Source of the DNA: Hyphomicrobiales bacterium
Lineage (GTDB): Bacteria > Pseudomonadota > Alphaproteobacteria > Rhizobiales > Beijerinckiaceae
NCBI GenBank assembly: GCA_003241815.1
Contig: QBLV01000015.1
Location: 3,516 to 36,753, forward strand
Direction: 5' to 3'
Length of the DNA stretch: 33,238 nt
Below are positions 8,049 to 17,213 of the stretch, in pieces. Below the pieces are notes generated by a model. It was not told the origin of the DNA. It did not search any database and saw only the letters and a program-made list of their open reading frames with translations. A program made the position numbers and the translations under genes. Position 1 is the stretch's first letter; each line of letters opens with the position of its first letter.

Positions 8049-9097
8049 TTCATGCCCGTGTTGGCAATGCCCGTGGTGATGAAGCGCTGCAGGAAGACGA
8101 AGACGAGCGCCACCGGCAGCAGCGTCACCACCGTCATGGCGAGCAGGTAATGCCACTGCGTCTGCAACTCGCCCTGGAAGGCGTTGAGGCCGATCTGCAG
8201 CGTGTAGGACTCGGTCTTGGTCAGCACCGCTAGCGGCCAGAGGAACTCGTTCCAGCGCCACATCACCGAGAAGATCGCCAGCACAGCGAGTGCCGGCATG
8301 GCCAGCGGCATGACGATGCGCCAGTAGATCTGCCACTCCGAGGCCTTGTCCATGCGCGCGGCCTCGATCAGGTCACGCGGCAGGGTCAGCATGTATTGCC
8401 GCAGCAGGAAGACGCCGGTCGGCGTGGCCGCGCCGGGCAGGATCACCGCCCAGAGCGAGTTGACCAGCCCCAGTTCGGTGACAACCAGATAGACCGGCAC
8501 GAGGATGATGGTGATCGGGATCATCAGCGTGCCAATCACCATCAGCATCACCGTGTTCTTGCCGCGGAACTCGTAGATCGACAGGGCATAGGCCGCCATC
8601 GAGTTGATGATCAGCGTGATGATCGTCGCCACCACCGTGACGAAGACCGAATTCCACAGGAAGCGCATGAAGGCGAAGCGCTCCAGCGGCTCGGTGTAGT
8701 TCTCGGTTGCGAGCTTGAATTCCCGCACGAGCGTACGCTTGTCGATCGGCACGCGGATCACCTCGGCCGGATTGGCCGGGTCGACCATCTGCGCCTGGAT
8801 GCCGATGCGCCGGACCTGCGCCAGCACGCGCGTCGAGCCGTCGGGCATCGTGACCTCGAACAGCGGCAGCGGCTGAGCATGGCCCGCGACCACCACCTCC
8901 CGCTGCGACATCGGCAGCAGCGAGGGCGGGAATTCGAGCAGGCCGGCCTGCGTCTTGAAGGACGACATCGCCAGCCACGCCACCGGCCCGAACATCAGCA
9001 CGACGCCAAGTGCCAGATAGGCATAGGCCGCGACATCGGTCCAATGCCAGCGGCCGGGCTTGCGGCGGGCCGTGGCGAGCTTTGTGACGAGGCTCAT
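8045..9097 (-). CDS. Sugar ABC transporter permease (MalG type) with enlarged first periplasmic loop
   Basis: The protein has 350 residues, longer than the usual 270-290 for MalG-type permeases. The extra length lies between the first membrane helix (about 24-47) and the second (about 140-160). It contains a soluble segment with strands such as PLPLFEVTMPDGSTRVLAQV and VIRVPIDKRT. The EAA loop that docks on the ATPase is IEAARMDKASEWQIYWRIVMP near 236-256. Several further hydrophobic helices follow. It forms the membrane channel with the MalF-type partner, whose stop overlaps this ATG by four bases. An enlarged loop is also known in some alpha-glucoside permeases, which would fit the GH31 enzyme in the operon. 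The substrate remains inferred. Confidence 0.92.
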   Translation of the reverse strand: MSLVTKLATARRKPGRWHWTDVAAYAYLALGVVLMFGPVAWLAMSSFKTQAGLLEFPPSLLPMSQREVVVAGHAQPLPLFEVTMPDGSTRVLAQVRRIGIQAQMVDPANPAEVIRVPIDKRTLVREFKLATENYTEPLERFAFMRFLWNSVFVTVVATIITLIINSMAAYALSIYEFRGKNTVMLMVIGTLMIPITIILVPVYLVVTELGLVNSLWAVILPGAATPTGVFLLRQYMLTLPRDLIEAARMDKASEWQIYWRIVMPLAMPALAVLAIFSVMWRWNEFLWPLAVLTKTESYTLQIGLNAFQGELQTQWHYLLAMTVVTLLPVALVFVFLQRFITTGIANTGMK

Positions 9098-10119
9098 GCC
9101 GCCCCCTTGCGGTTGCTGGCCGCCAGTTGCGCCAGGGTCAGCGCGAAGAGCACGAGGCCGAGCACCACCGAGGCCGCAGCCGCCAGCCCGAAGTTCTGGA
9201 CCTGGTTCGAGAAGGCGGTCTCGTAAATGTAGTGGACGACCATCAGCGTTGCGGTGCCCGGCCCGCCGCCGGTCAGCACGAAGACCTCGTCGAAGGTCTG
9301 CACGCCCTTGATCAGCGCCAGCACGATCACGACGATCATATTGGGCCAGAGCAGCGGCAGGGTGATGCGCCAGAATACGCGCCAGCGCGGCGTCGCATCC
9401 ATCTCGGCGGCCTCATAAAGATCGGCGGGAATAGCCTGCAAGCCCGCGAGCAGGATCAGCGTGTAGAAGCCCATATGGGCCCAGACCGAGACGAAGACGA
9501 TCCAGAACATCGCCCAGCTCGGATCGACCAGGAACAGGATGCGCTCGCCGCCGAGCGCGGTGATCCCCGCGTTCAGAAGGCCGTCGCGCTGCAGGATCCA
9601 CTTCCAGGTCAGCGCCACCACGACGGGCGAGAGCAGAACCGGGAAGAAATAGACCGCGCGGAAGAAGCCGCGCGCTTTGATCTTCATGTTCAGGACCACT
9701 GCGGTCACCAGCGAGAACAGCACCATCGCGGTGACCTGGAAGACCGTAAAGCGGGCGGTGTTGGAAACGCCGCGCCAGAAATGGTCCTCGCGGCAGGAGT
9801 TCGGATCCAGAAAGGAGCCGCAATCGAACAGATAGGCATACTGCTCGCCGCCGACATAGGGCCGCTGCGAGGGAAACAGCGCGGTCCCCCCCGTCACCGA
9901 GAAGACCACGTTGATGATCAGCGGCAGGAAGACGAACAGGCCGAAGAAGACGATGTTGGGCAGCAGGAAGGCATAGGCCATCCGCCGCTCGCCGATGAGG
10001 CGCTGCAGCGCGCTCATCGGCCAGTCGATCATCCGCATCAGGAGAGAGAGCGGCGCGGCGAAGAGGCGCGCCGCGCCGCTGCTCTCGCCGCGCGGAGCGG
10101 CTGGTTCGGCGGAAGCCAT
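9094..10119 (-). CDS. Sugar ABC transporter permease (MalF type)
   Basis: The protein has 341 residues. A cytoplasmic N-terminal tail of about 45 residues precedes the first helix (AFLLPNIVFFGLFVFLPLI). A periplasmic loop with two cysteines (CGSFLDPNSC) follows, then five further helices. The EAA loop is YEAAEMDATPRWRVFWRITLP near 237-257. It pairs with the MalG-type permease to form the channel of a carbohydrate uptake transporter of the CUT1 type. The ATG at 10119 lies six bases after the stop of the binding-protein gene, and the stop overlaps the next permease. All four transporter genes are therefore on one tightly coupled transcript. Confidence 0.93.
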   Translation of the reverse strand: MASAEPAAPRGESSGAARLFAAPLSLLMRMIDWPMSALQRLIGERRMAYAFLLPNIVFFGLFVFLPLIINVVFSVTGGTALFPSQRPYVGGEQYAYLFDCGSFLDPNSCREDHFWRGVSNTARFTVFQVTAMVLFSLVTAVVLNMKIKARGFFRAVYFFPVLLSPVVVALTWKWILQRDGLLNAGITALGGERILFLVDPSWAMFWIVFVSVWAHMGFYTLILLAGLQAIPADLYEAAEMDATPRWRVFWRITLPLLWPNMIVVIVLALIKGVQTFDEVFVLTGGGPGTATLMVVHYIYETAFSNQVQNFGLAAAASVVLGLVLFALTLAQLAASNRKGAA

Positions 10120-10125
10120 GCGTCG

Positions 10126-11406
<1,281 letters not shown>

Positions 11407-11455
11407 CTGCGTTCTCCCCAAAATGTCTCCGGCGCTCATGGACGCCTTGGCCGGC

Positions 11456-11485
11456 ACTAAGGCAAACGTTTGCCCTCCTTGTCAA
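11456..11485 (-). promoter_or_regulatory. Promoter with perfect LacI-type operator for the sugar ABC operon
   Basis: GGCAAACGTTTGCC (11461-11474) is a perfect 14-base palindrome with the central CG typical of LacI/GalR operators. On the minus strand a consensus TTGACA -35 box (11485-11480) lies on one side. A weaker CTTAGT or CCTTAG -10-like box lies on the other at 17-18 bases spacing. The operator therefore fills the spacer, which would block RNA polymerase when the repressor is bound. The divergent LacI gene next to it is the obvious candidate binder. The -10 assignment is the weak part. Confidence 0.75.
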
Positions 11486-11541
11486 CGCATCCGTTCGCCT
11501 GCATTGCTGAGGTATACCGGCTTTTGCCGGAAGAGACGCCG

Positions 11542-12657
11542 ATGGGCCGGGGGAGACGTGAAGAGCCGATGACGGGCAAACCCGCCAAACCGGTGCCGGA
11601 AGGCGCGCGCAAGCACGCAGCCTCGCTGGCCACGGTCGCGCGTGACGCCGGCGTCTCGGTCGCGACGGTCTCGCGCATCGTCAACGGCAAGACCGGGCGC
11701 GCCTCCGCGCAGACCATCGCGCGCGTCGAGGAAGCGATCACCCGGCTGAGCTATCGGCCCAACTCGGTGGGACGGGCGCTACGCCACCGCACAAGCCGCG
11801 TCGTGGCGATGCTGGCGCCCAATCTCGACAATCCCGCCATGGCGGCGATCGCGGTCTCGACCGAATCGGCGCTGCGTGACGCCGGTTTCGTCATGATTCT
11901 CTGCGACACCCACGACCGCGCGGAGCTGCAGGACGATTATCTGCGGGCGATGCGCGACCAACTGGTGGCCGGCTATGTCATGGTCAGCGCGGTGCGCAGC
12001 AAGGGGCTGGAGGAGACGCTGAAGCGCGGCGATCCGACGGTCTTCGTCGCCAGGCGCAACCCGCTCGGCGGCGGCGCGTTCGTCGGCATCGACGACCGAA
12101 AGGCCGGCGCCGATGTCGCTGACTTCCTGCTGGCCTGCGGCGTCGATCGTCCCGCCGTGCTGATGGCCCAGCAGAATGCATCGAGTACATCGGAACGCGC
12201 GGCCGGCTTCATCGAGCGGCTGGTGGCGCGCGGCCTGCCCGACGACGCCATAAGGCGCGCGATCGGCCCGGGCCTGTCGCATATCGAGATCGGCTATGCT
12301 GCAGCTGGCATGCTCGTGCGCGAAGGTGGCTGGCCGCGCGGCGCGCTCTGCGTCAGCGACATGATCGCTTACGGCGCCTATCGGCTGGCCGTGCAGCATG
12401 GCGTGCAGATCCCGCAGCGTTGCCGGCTCGTCGGCGTCGACGGCAATGCGATCAACACCTGGATCGCGCCCTGGCTGACGTCGATCCGCATTCCCTATGA
12501 GAGCTTCGGCCGGCATGTCGTCGAGCAGCTCCAATCGCTTTGGAGCGGCGCCGCGACCAGCGAGATCCGTGTGCCCCATGAAGCCCCCTCGGCATGGAGC
12601 GAGTCGGACGCTCCCATGCGTCCTGCTGCGGGCGCGACCCAGATCGTCAAACGGTAG
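11542..12657 (+). CDS. LacI-family transcriptional regulator of the sugar ABC operon
   Basis: The protein has about 371 residues. The start is placed at the ATG at 11542, with GGAAGA seven bases upstream. An alternative is the ATG at 11569, directly before the DNA-binding domain. The helix-turn-helix with hinge is ASLATVARDAGVSVATVSRI, followed by VEEAITRLSYRPNSVGRALR. A periplasmic-binding-protein-like effector domain (about 85-345) contains VVAMLAPNLDNP, a CGVDRPAVL strand and RLVGVDGNAINTWIAPWLTSI. It is divergent from the binding-protein gene and shares the control region holding the palindromic operator. It most likely represses the operon until the sugar or a derivative binds. It may also repress itself. 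Confidence 0.92.
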   Translation: MGRGRREEPMTGKPAKPVPEGARKHAASLATVARDAGVSVATVSRIVNGKTGRASAQTIARVEEAITRLSYRPNSVGRALRHRTSRVVAMLAPNLDNPAMAAIAVSTESALRDAGFVMILCDTHDRAELQDDYLRAMRDQLVAGYVMVSAVRSKGLEETLKRGDPTVFVARRNPLGGGAFVGIDDRKAGADVADFLLACGVDRPAVLMAQQNASSTSERAAGFIERLVARGLPDDAIRRAIGPGLSHIEIGYAAAGMLVREGGWPRGALCVSDMIAYGAYRLAVQHGVQIPQRCRLVGVDGNAINTWIAPWLTSIRIPYESFGRHVVEQLQSLWSGAATSEIRVPHEAPSAWSESDAPMRPAAGATQIVKR

Positions 12658-13146
12658 AGCAGTCTGAGCGATGCTGTCTGATCGGCGATTAGACGCATGA
12701 GCCGTCACGGAAATCCCACTCCCGCGTGAGGCGGGGAGGGGCGAAGAGCCGGAGCAATGTCCTCAGCGGTTGGCCATACCGCTGTTGCCGGGCCGCCCAG
12801 GGGGCGGCCGCAGTGCCACACGACGCCGGTGCTGAGGGAGCATCCATCACGTTGCCGTGAACCAACCCCCGGCTTCAGGACTGCCTCTTGATGGGCCCAA
12901 TCGCGGCGCGAACGGGTGGCGACCCCGCAAAATCGGCCATTGCGGCCGGTCCGGGGAGAAAATCCCATCTCGCGCAGCCGATCACGCGACGTGATCGGCC
13001 CCGCATGGGCCGTTGGCTCATGTGCCTATCTGAGTTTCAATTGCTTCCAATGAAACACAACCGGCACGCTGCGCGGCGGGCTGGAGTTCCGGCGAGGCGC
13101 GTTGGCTCTCTCGTCGTCTGTCTCGATCCAGAGCGGGAGGTCTGCG
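12658..13146. other. Non-coding leader region with several inverted repeats upstream of the molybdenum hydroxylase genes
   Basis: No convincing gene is seen in these 489 bases. A C/G-rich stem-loop around 12719-12737 (CCCGC-gtgag-GCGGG) may terminate the LacI transcript. Further inverted repeats are GGCCGCCC-AGG-GGGCGGCC (12791-12809, perfect) and GCCGATCACG-CGA-CGTGATCGGC (12977-12999, perfect ten-base arms). GTTTCA-N11-TGAAAC (13034-13056) extends to GTTTCAATTG/CAATGAAAC with one bulge. These could be operator sites or a structured leader RNA for the downstream operon. I do not recognise a known riboswitch class. A 13102 ATG in frame with the next gene is also possible, but the GTG at 13147 has the far better ribosome binding site. 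Confidence 0.5.
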
Positions 13147-13614
13147 GTGGCGAAACTCAATGTGAACGGCAAGATGATCGACGTCGAAGCGGCCGGCGAC
13201 ACGCCGCTGCTCTGGGTCCTGCGCGAACAGATCGGCCTGACGGGAACCAAATACGGCTGCGGCGTCGCGCAATGCGGCGCCTGCACCGTGCATATCGACG
13301 GCGTCGCGACGCGCGCCTGCGCACTGCCGCTTGACGCGGTGACGGCGGAACAGAAGATCGTCACGATCGAGGGGCTTTCGCCTGACGGCTCGCATCCGGT
13401 CCAGCAGGCCTGGATCAAGCACGAGGTGCCGCAATGCGGCTTCTGCCAGAGCGGTATGATCATGGCGACCGCCGCCCTGCTGCAGGCCAATCCGAAGGCC
13501 ACCGAGGCCGACATCGCCAGCGAGATCACCAATATCTGCCGCTGCGGCACCTATGCACGAGTCAAGACGGCGATCCTCGATGTCGTCGCCGGCGGCACGC
13601 TCGGTCGCGGTTGA
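13147..13614 (+). CDS. (2Fe-2S)-binding subunit of a molybdenum hydroxylase (isoquinoline 1-oxidoreductase alpha-like)
   Basis: The protein has 155 residues from a GTG at 13147, with GGGAGG (13135-13140) six bases upstream. The N-terminal plant-ferredoxin domain binds one [2Fe-2S] cluster through Cys38, Cys43, Cys46 and Cys58 ([17 protein letters not shown]). The helical C-terminal domain binds the second through Cys97, Cys100, Cys131 and Cys133 (QCGFCQSG and ICRCGTY). This is the small subunit of xanthine-oxidase-family enzymes. The absence of an FAD-domain gene nearby fits the two-subunit IorAB type, in which electrons leave to a cytochrome. It has no signal peptide of its own, so export with the Tat-tagged large subunit is likely. 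It is the first gene of an operon that continues into sox genes. Confidence 0.93.
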   Translation: MAKLNVNGKMIDVEAAGDTPLLWVLREQIGLTGTKYGCGVAQCGACTVHIDGVATRACALPLDAVTAEQKIVTIEGLSPDGSHPVQQAWIKHEVPQCGFCQSGMIMATAALLQANPKATEADIASEITNICRCGTYARVKTAILDVVAGGTLGRG

Positions 13615-13627
13615 GGGGGAAACGATC

Positions 13628-15820
13628 ATGAGCATCTCGACCGTCACCACGGGCTTTCGCCCCTCCCGCCGCAGCCTGCTCGCGGGCTCAGCCGCCGCAG
13701 CCGGCGCCTTCACCTTTGGCTTCACGATCCCGTTCGGGAGCGAGGCGCAGGCGCAGGCCGTCGTGCCTGAAATCAACGCCTGGGTCGTCATCCATCCCGA
13801 CGACAAGGTGGTGATCCGCATCGCCCGCTCGGAGATGGGGCAGGGCACGCTGACCGGCCTGGCCCAGCTCGTTGCCGAGGAGCTGAACTGCGACTGGGCC
13901 AAGGTCACGACCGAATATCCGACGCCGGGCCAGAACGTCGCCCGCAACCGCGTCTGGGGCAATTTCTCGACCGGCGGCAGCCGCGGCATTCGCGAGTCGC
14001 ACGACTATGTCCGCAAGGGCGGTGCGGCGGCCCGCACGATGCTGATCCAGGCGGCGGCGAACGAATGGAAGGTGCCCGCCTCCGAATGCGTTGCCGAGAA
14101 GAGCGTGATCACGCACAAGGCGTCGGGGCGCTCGCTGCGCTATGGCCAGGTCGCGGCGGCTGCCGCCAAGATCGAGGCGCCCAAGGACGTCGCGCTGAAG
14201 GATCCAAAGGACTGGACCATCGCCGGCAAGCCATTGGCGCGTCTGGACACGGCCCCCAAGACCGATGGCAGCAAGATCTACGGCATGGATCTGAAGATGC
14301 CGGGCATGCTCAACGCCGCGATCAAGGATTGCCCCGTCTTCGGCGGCAAGGTGAAGAGCTTCGATGCCGCCAAGATCAAGGACATGCCGGGCGTCAAGCA
14401 TGTGCTCCCCGTGGGCGACAGCGCCGTCACCGTCGTCGCCGATACCTGGTGGCAGGCCAAGACCGCTCTCGACGCGCTGCCGATCGTCTGGGACGAGGGG
14501 CAGCACGCCAAGGTCTCGAGCGCGAGCCTGGCCGAGTGGCTGAAGGAGGGGCTCGACGCCCCCAACGCCGTCGTGGGCAACCAGAACGGCGACGTGAAGG
14601 CCGCGATTTCGGGCGCCGCCCGCACCATCGAGGCCGTCTATTCCTATCCGTTCCAGAACCATGCCTGCATGGAGACGATGAACGCGACGGCGCTCTACAC
14701 GCCCGACAAATGCGAGGTCTGGACGCCGACGCAGAACGGCGAGGCCGCGTTGGCGGCAACGGCCGAGGCGTCGGGCCTGCCGATCGCCAAATGCGAAGCC
14801 TATAAGATCGATCTCGGCGGCGGCTTCGGCCGGCGCGGCGCGGTGCATGACTGGGTTCGCCAGGTCGTCGCCATCGCCAAGCAGATTCCCGGCACGCCTG
14901 TGAAGCTGATCTGGTCGCGCGAGGAGGACATGCTGCATGGCCGCTTCCACCCGCTGACCCAGTGCAAGATGACCGGCGCGCTCGACAAGGACGGCAATCT
15001 GACCGGGCTGCACATGCGCATCTCCGGCCAGTCGATCGTCGCGGGCATCTTCCCGCAGAACATCCAGAACGGACGCGATCCCGTCGTCTTCCAGGGGCTC
15101 AACGCGTCGGGGCCGGAGGCCTCGATCGGCTACACAATCCCCAATCTGCTGATCGACCACGCCATGCGTAACCCGCATGTGCCGCCGGGCTTCTGGCGCG
15201 GCGTCAACCTGAACCAGAACGCGATCTATCTCGAATCCTTCCTCGACGAACTGGCCCATGCCGCCGGCAAGGACCCGCTGGAGTTTCGTCGGGCGATGAT
15301 GAAAAACCACCCCAAGCACCTCGCCGTGCTCAATGCGGCCGCCGAAAAGGCGGAGTGGGGCAAGCCGCTGCCGGCCGGCATGTTCCGGGGCATCTGTCAG
15401 ACCATGGGCTTTGGCGCCTATGTCGCGGCAGTGGCCGAGGTCTCCGTCAGCGACGACGGCAAGCTCAAAATTCATCGCATCGTCGCGGCGACCGATCCGG
15501 GCCATGTCGTCAATCCCGCCCAGGTCGAGCGCCAGATTGAGGGCTCCTTCGTCTACGGTCTGTCGGCCGCGCTCTATGGCGAGATCACCATCAAGGACGG
15601 GCGCGTCGAGCAGGAGAACTTCGACACCTATGAGGTGATGCGGCTGGAGGCGATGCCGGCGGTCGAGACCGTGCTGGTGCCGTCTGGCGGTTTCTGGGGT
15701 GGCGTCGGCGAGCCGACGATCGCGGTCGCTGCACCCGCCGTGCTGAATGCGATCTTCGCCGCGACGGGCAAGCGCATCCGCAACCTGCCGCTCAAGAACG
15801 CCGATCTGAAGAAGGCGTGA
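13628..15820 (+). CDS. Molybdopterin-binding large subunit of a xanthine-oxidase-family enzyme (isoquinoline 1-oxidoreductase beta-like)
   Basis: The protein has 730 residues from the ATG at 13628, with a G-rich GAGGGGGAA upstream. A Tat signal is present (SRRSLLAG around 13-20, hydrophobic stretch, AQAQA cleavage site near 40-44), so the enzyme works in the periplasm. Molybdenum cofactor motifs include ARSEMGQGTLTGLAQLVAEE near 62-81 and GGGFGRRGAVHDWV in the middle. GGVGEPTIAVAAP near the C-terminus carries Glu695, the expected catalytic base of the family. The usual reaction is hydroxylation of an aldehyde or N-heterocycle carbon with water as oxygen source. The stop overlaps the soxX GTG by four bases, so this enzyme is translationally coupled to a Sox cytochrome, which is unusual. 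Substrate is unknown. Confidence 0.92.
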   Translation: MSISTVTTGFRPSRRSLLAGSAAAAGAFTFGFTIPFGSEAQAQAVVPEINAWVVIHPDDKVVIRIARSEMGQGTLTGLAQLVAEELNCDWAKVTTEYPTPGQNVARNRVWGNFSTGGSRGIRESHDYVRKGGAAARTMLIQAAANEWKVPASECVAEKSVITHKASGRSLRYGQVAAAAAKIEAPKDVALKDPKDWTIAGKPLARLDTAPKTDGSKIYGMDLKMPGMLNAAIKDCPVFGGKVKSFDAAKIKDMPGVKHVLPVGDSAVTVVADTWWQAKTALDALPIVWDEGQHAKVSSASLAEWLKEGLDAPNAVVGNQNGDVKAAISGAARTIEAVYSYPFQNHACMETMNATALYTPDKCEVWTPTQNGEAALAATAEASGLPIAKCEAYKIDLGGGFGRRGAVHDWVRQVVAIAKQIPGTPVKLIWSREEDMLHGRFHPLTQCKMTGALDKDGNLTGLHMRISGQSIVAGIFPQNIQNGRDPVVFQGLNASGPEASIGYTIPNLLIDHAMRNPHVPPGFWRGVNLNQNAIYLESFLDELAHAAGKDPLEFRRAMMKNHPKHLAVLNAAAEKAEWGKPLPAGMFRGICQTMGFGAYVAAVAEVSVSDDGKLKIHRIVAATDPGHVVNPAQVERQIEGSFVYGLSAALYGEITIKDGRVEQENFDTYEVMRLEAMPAVETVLVPSGGFWGGVGEPTIAVAAPAVLNAIFAATGKRIRNLPLKNADLKKA

Positions 15821-16281
15821 GGACGACGGCAGGAGTGCTATCGCGTCTGGCGCTCGCCGGGGCCGTTCTGGCATCTGGCGGCGCTTCGACTGCTTCGGCG
15901 CTGGAGCCCTATGCCATTGTCGGTGACGCGATCTCGGCGCCACTCGGTCGCCTGATCGGCAACGCGGCGCGCGGCGCGGCGCTGGTCAAGGATCGCGAAC
16001 GCGGCAACTGCCTGATCTGCCATCAGGGTGCCGACCCGTCCGAGCCCTTCCAAGGCAATATCGGGCCGCCTCTCGCGGGCGTCGGCGCGAGGCTCGACGC
16101 CGGCCAGATCCGGCTGCGGCTGGTCGATGCCTCGCTTGTGAACCCGCAGACCGTGATGCCGCCCTATTTCCGGACGGAAAACCTGCATGATGTCGCCTTG
16201 CCATTCCGGGGCAAGCCGGCCCTCTCGGCCCAGGAGATCGAGGATGTCGTCAGCTATCTCGCCACGCTCCAGACGCCCTGA
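15817..16281 (+). CDS. soxX: Sulfur-oxidation cytochrome c SoxX
   Basis: The protein has 154 residues from a GTG that overlaps the preceding stop (GTGA). Residues 1-28 form a Sec signal peptide (LALAGAVLASGGASTASA). One c-type heme site, CLICH, is at 65-69. A likely axial Met114 is in VNPQTVMPPYFR, and IGPPLAGVGARLD between them is a SoxX-type segment. SoxX pairs with SoxA in the periplasm. In the classical pathway SoxAX joins thiosulfate oxidatively to the cysteine of SoxY. The position directly behind a molybdenum hydroxylase raises the possibility that it also accepts electrons from that enzyme, which is inference. The last 38 bases overlap soxY in another frame. Confidence 0.9.
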   Translation: MRTTAGVLSRLALAGAVLASGGASTASALEPYAIVGDAISAPLGRLIGNAARGAALVKDRERGNCLICHQGADPSEPFQGNIGPPLAGVGARLDAGQIRLRLVDASLVNPQTVMPPYFRTENLHDVALPFRGKPALSAQEIEDVVSYLATLQTP

Positions 16282-16738
16282 AGGCGGGCTCGACCGCCGC
16301 AGCCTTGTCGCGGGTGCCGCAGTGGGTCTGGTGGTTGCGGGTTTGCCGGGCCGGGCTGCGAGCGAGACCGCGCCCGACCTTGCGCAACTGATCGCGCGCG
16401 TGACCGAAGGCGTGGCGCCCGAGCGCGGCCGCATCACGCTGTCGATCCCGGCGCTCGCCGAGAACGGCAATTCGGTTGACACCAAGATCGCCGTCGACAG
16501 CCCGATGACGGAGGCCGACCATGTCCGCTGGATTCATCTGATCGCGGAAAAGAACCCGTTTCCGGACATGGCGCGCTTCCATCTCGGCCCGCGCGCCGGC
16601 CGCGCCGAGGTCGCGACCACGCTGCGGATCGCGCAGTCGCAGAAGGTCGCGGTTGTCGCCGCTTTGAGCGACGGACGCTTCGTCATGACGGATGCCGACA
16701 TCGTGGTGACGCTGAGCGCCTGCATCGACGGCGGTTGA
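16244..16738 (+). CDS. soxY: Sulfur-carrier protein SoxY with atypical C-terminus
   Basis: The protein has 164 residues. I chose the ATG at 16244 because AGGAGA lies seven bases upstream and because a downstream start would lose the twin-arginine export signal. That signal is DRRSLVAGAAVG with Arg18-Arg19, followed by a cleavage site near GRAAS. The body shows the SoxY immunoglobulin-like fold, including ALAENGNSVDTKIAVDSPMTE and FPDMARFHLGPRAGRAEV. SoxY carries sulfur intermediates on a cysteine in a flexible C-terminal arm. The usual ending is GGCGG. Here it is SACIDGG, with Cys160 five residues from the end instead of three. It overlaps soxX by 38 bases and lies 11 bases before soxZ. Confidence 0.9.
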   Translation: MSSAISPRSRRPEGGLDRRSLVAGAAVGLVVAGLPGRAASETAPDLAQLIARVTEGVAPERGRITLSIPALAENGNSVDTKIAVDSPMTEADHVRWIHLIAEKNPFPDMARFHLGPRAGRAEVATTLRIAQSQKVAVVAALSDGRFVMTDADIVVTLSACIDGG

Positions 16739-16749
16739 GGAGAGACGCG

Positions 16750-17073
16750 ATGAGTTTCAACGCCCGCATCACCATGCCCGCGCAGGCGAAGGCCGGCGAA
16801 ATCGTCGAGATCAGGGTGCTGACCCGTCACGTCATGGATCGCGGCGGCCAGTCCGACGGCAAGGGCGGCACCGTGCCGCGCAAGATTCTGAACCGGCTGA
16901 CCGCGACCTATGCGGGCGAGCCGATCTTCCGCTTCGACATGCACACCGGCGTCTCCGCTAATCCCTTCGTCTCGTTCACGACACGGGCGGTCGCAACCGG
17001 CGACATCGTGTTCGAATGGCGCGAGGACGGCGGCGCGACCTACACGCGAACCGCCAGGCTGACGGTGACGTGA
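16750..17073 (+). CDS. soxZ: Sulfur-carrier partner protein SoxZ
   Basis: The protein has 107 residues from the ATG at 16750, with GAGGAG (16737-16742) seven bases upstream. It shows the SoxZ pattern: KAGEIVEIRVLTRHVMD near 16-32, TVPRKILNRLTATYAGE near 43-59, and FRFDMHTGVSANPFVSF near 62-78. It has no signal peptide. It is expected to cross the membrane folded together with Tat-tagged SoxY, as described for SoxYZ. It forms the carrier heterodimer that presents the SoxY cysteine arm to its partner enzymes. It is followed by a 140-base gap filled mostly by a palindromic repeat before soxA. Confidence 0.92.
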   Translation: MSFNARITMPAQAKAGEIVEIRVLTRHVMDRGGQSDGKGGTVPRKILNRLTATYAGEPIFRFDMHTGVSANPFVSFTTRAVATGDIVFEWREDGGATYTRTARLTVT

Positions 17074-17104
17074 GCCTCGTCGCATTCGGCCTGCGATCTT
17101 TCTC

Positions 17105-17211
17105 AGCCCTCATCCTGAGGAGCCGCGTCGGCGGCGTCTCGAAGGATGTTTCAAAGCGCGCTGGAGCATCCTTCGAGACGCAAGCTTTGCTGGCTCCTCA
17201 GGATAAGGGCT
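17105..17211. repeat. Long palindromic repeat (REP-like) between soxZ and soxA
   Basis: The outer arms run 17105-17124 (AGCCCTCATCCTGAGGAGCC) and 17192-17211, and pair at 19 of 20 positions. The inner arms, CGTCTCGAAGGATG (17135-17148) and CATCCTTCGAGACG (17067+100 to 17180, i.e. 17167-17180), pair perfectly. It resembles dispersed CCTGAGGAGCC/TTCGAGACGC palindromes common in Hyphomicrobiales genomes. It ends two bases before the soxA GTG, and its right edge contains the AAGGG that is the only visible soxA ribosome binding site. It differs in sequence from the repeat at 6957-7092. Confidence 0.88.
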
Positions 17212-17213
17212 GT

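Noticed and set aside
12740-12900. Cobalamin or molybdenum-cofactor riboswitch upstream of the molybdenum hydroxylase
   Set aside because: The conserved core sequences of those classes could not be found in this stretch. I report only the inverted repeats.
13688-15943. 751-codon open frame on the minus strand opposite the molybdenum subunit gene
   Set aside because: It is a GC-rich antisense shadow: arginine-, glycine- and histidine-rich, no recognisable domain, no good ribosome binding site. The opposite strand encodes a clear enzyme with all motifs.
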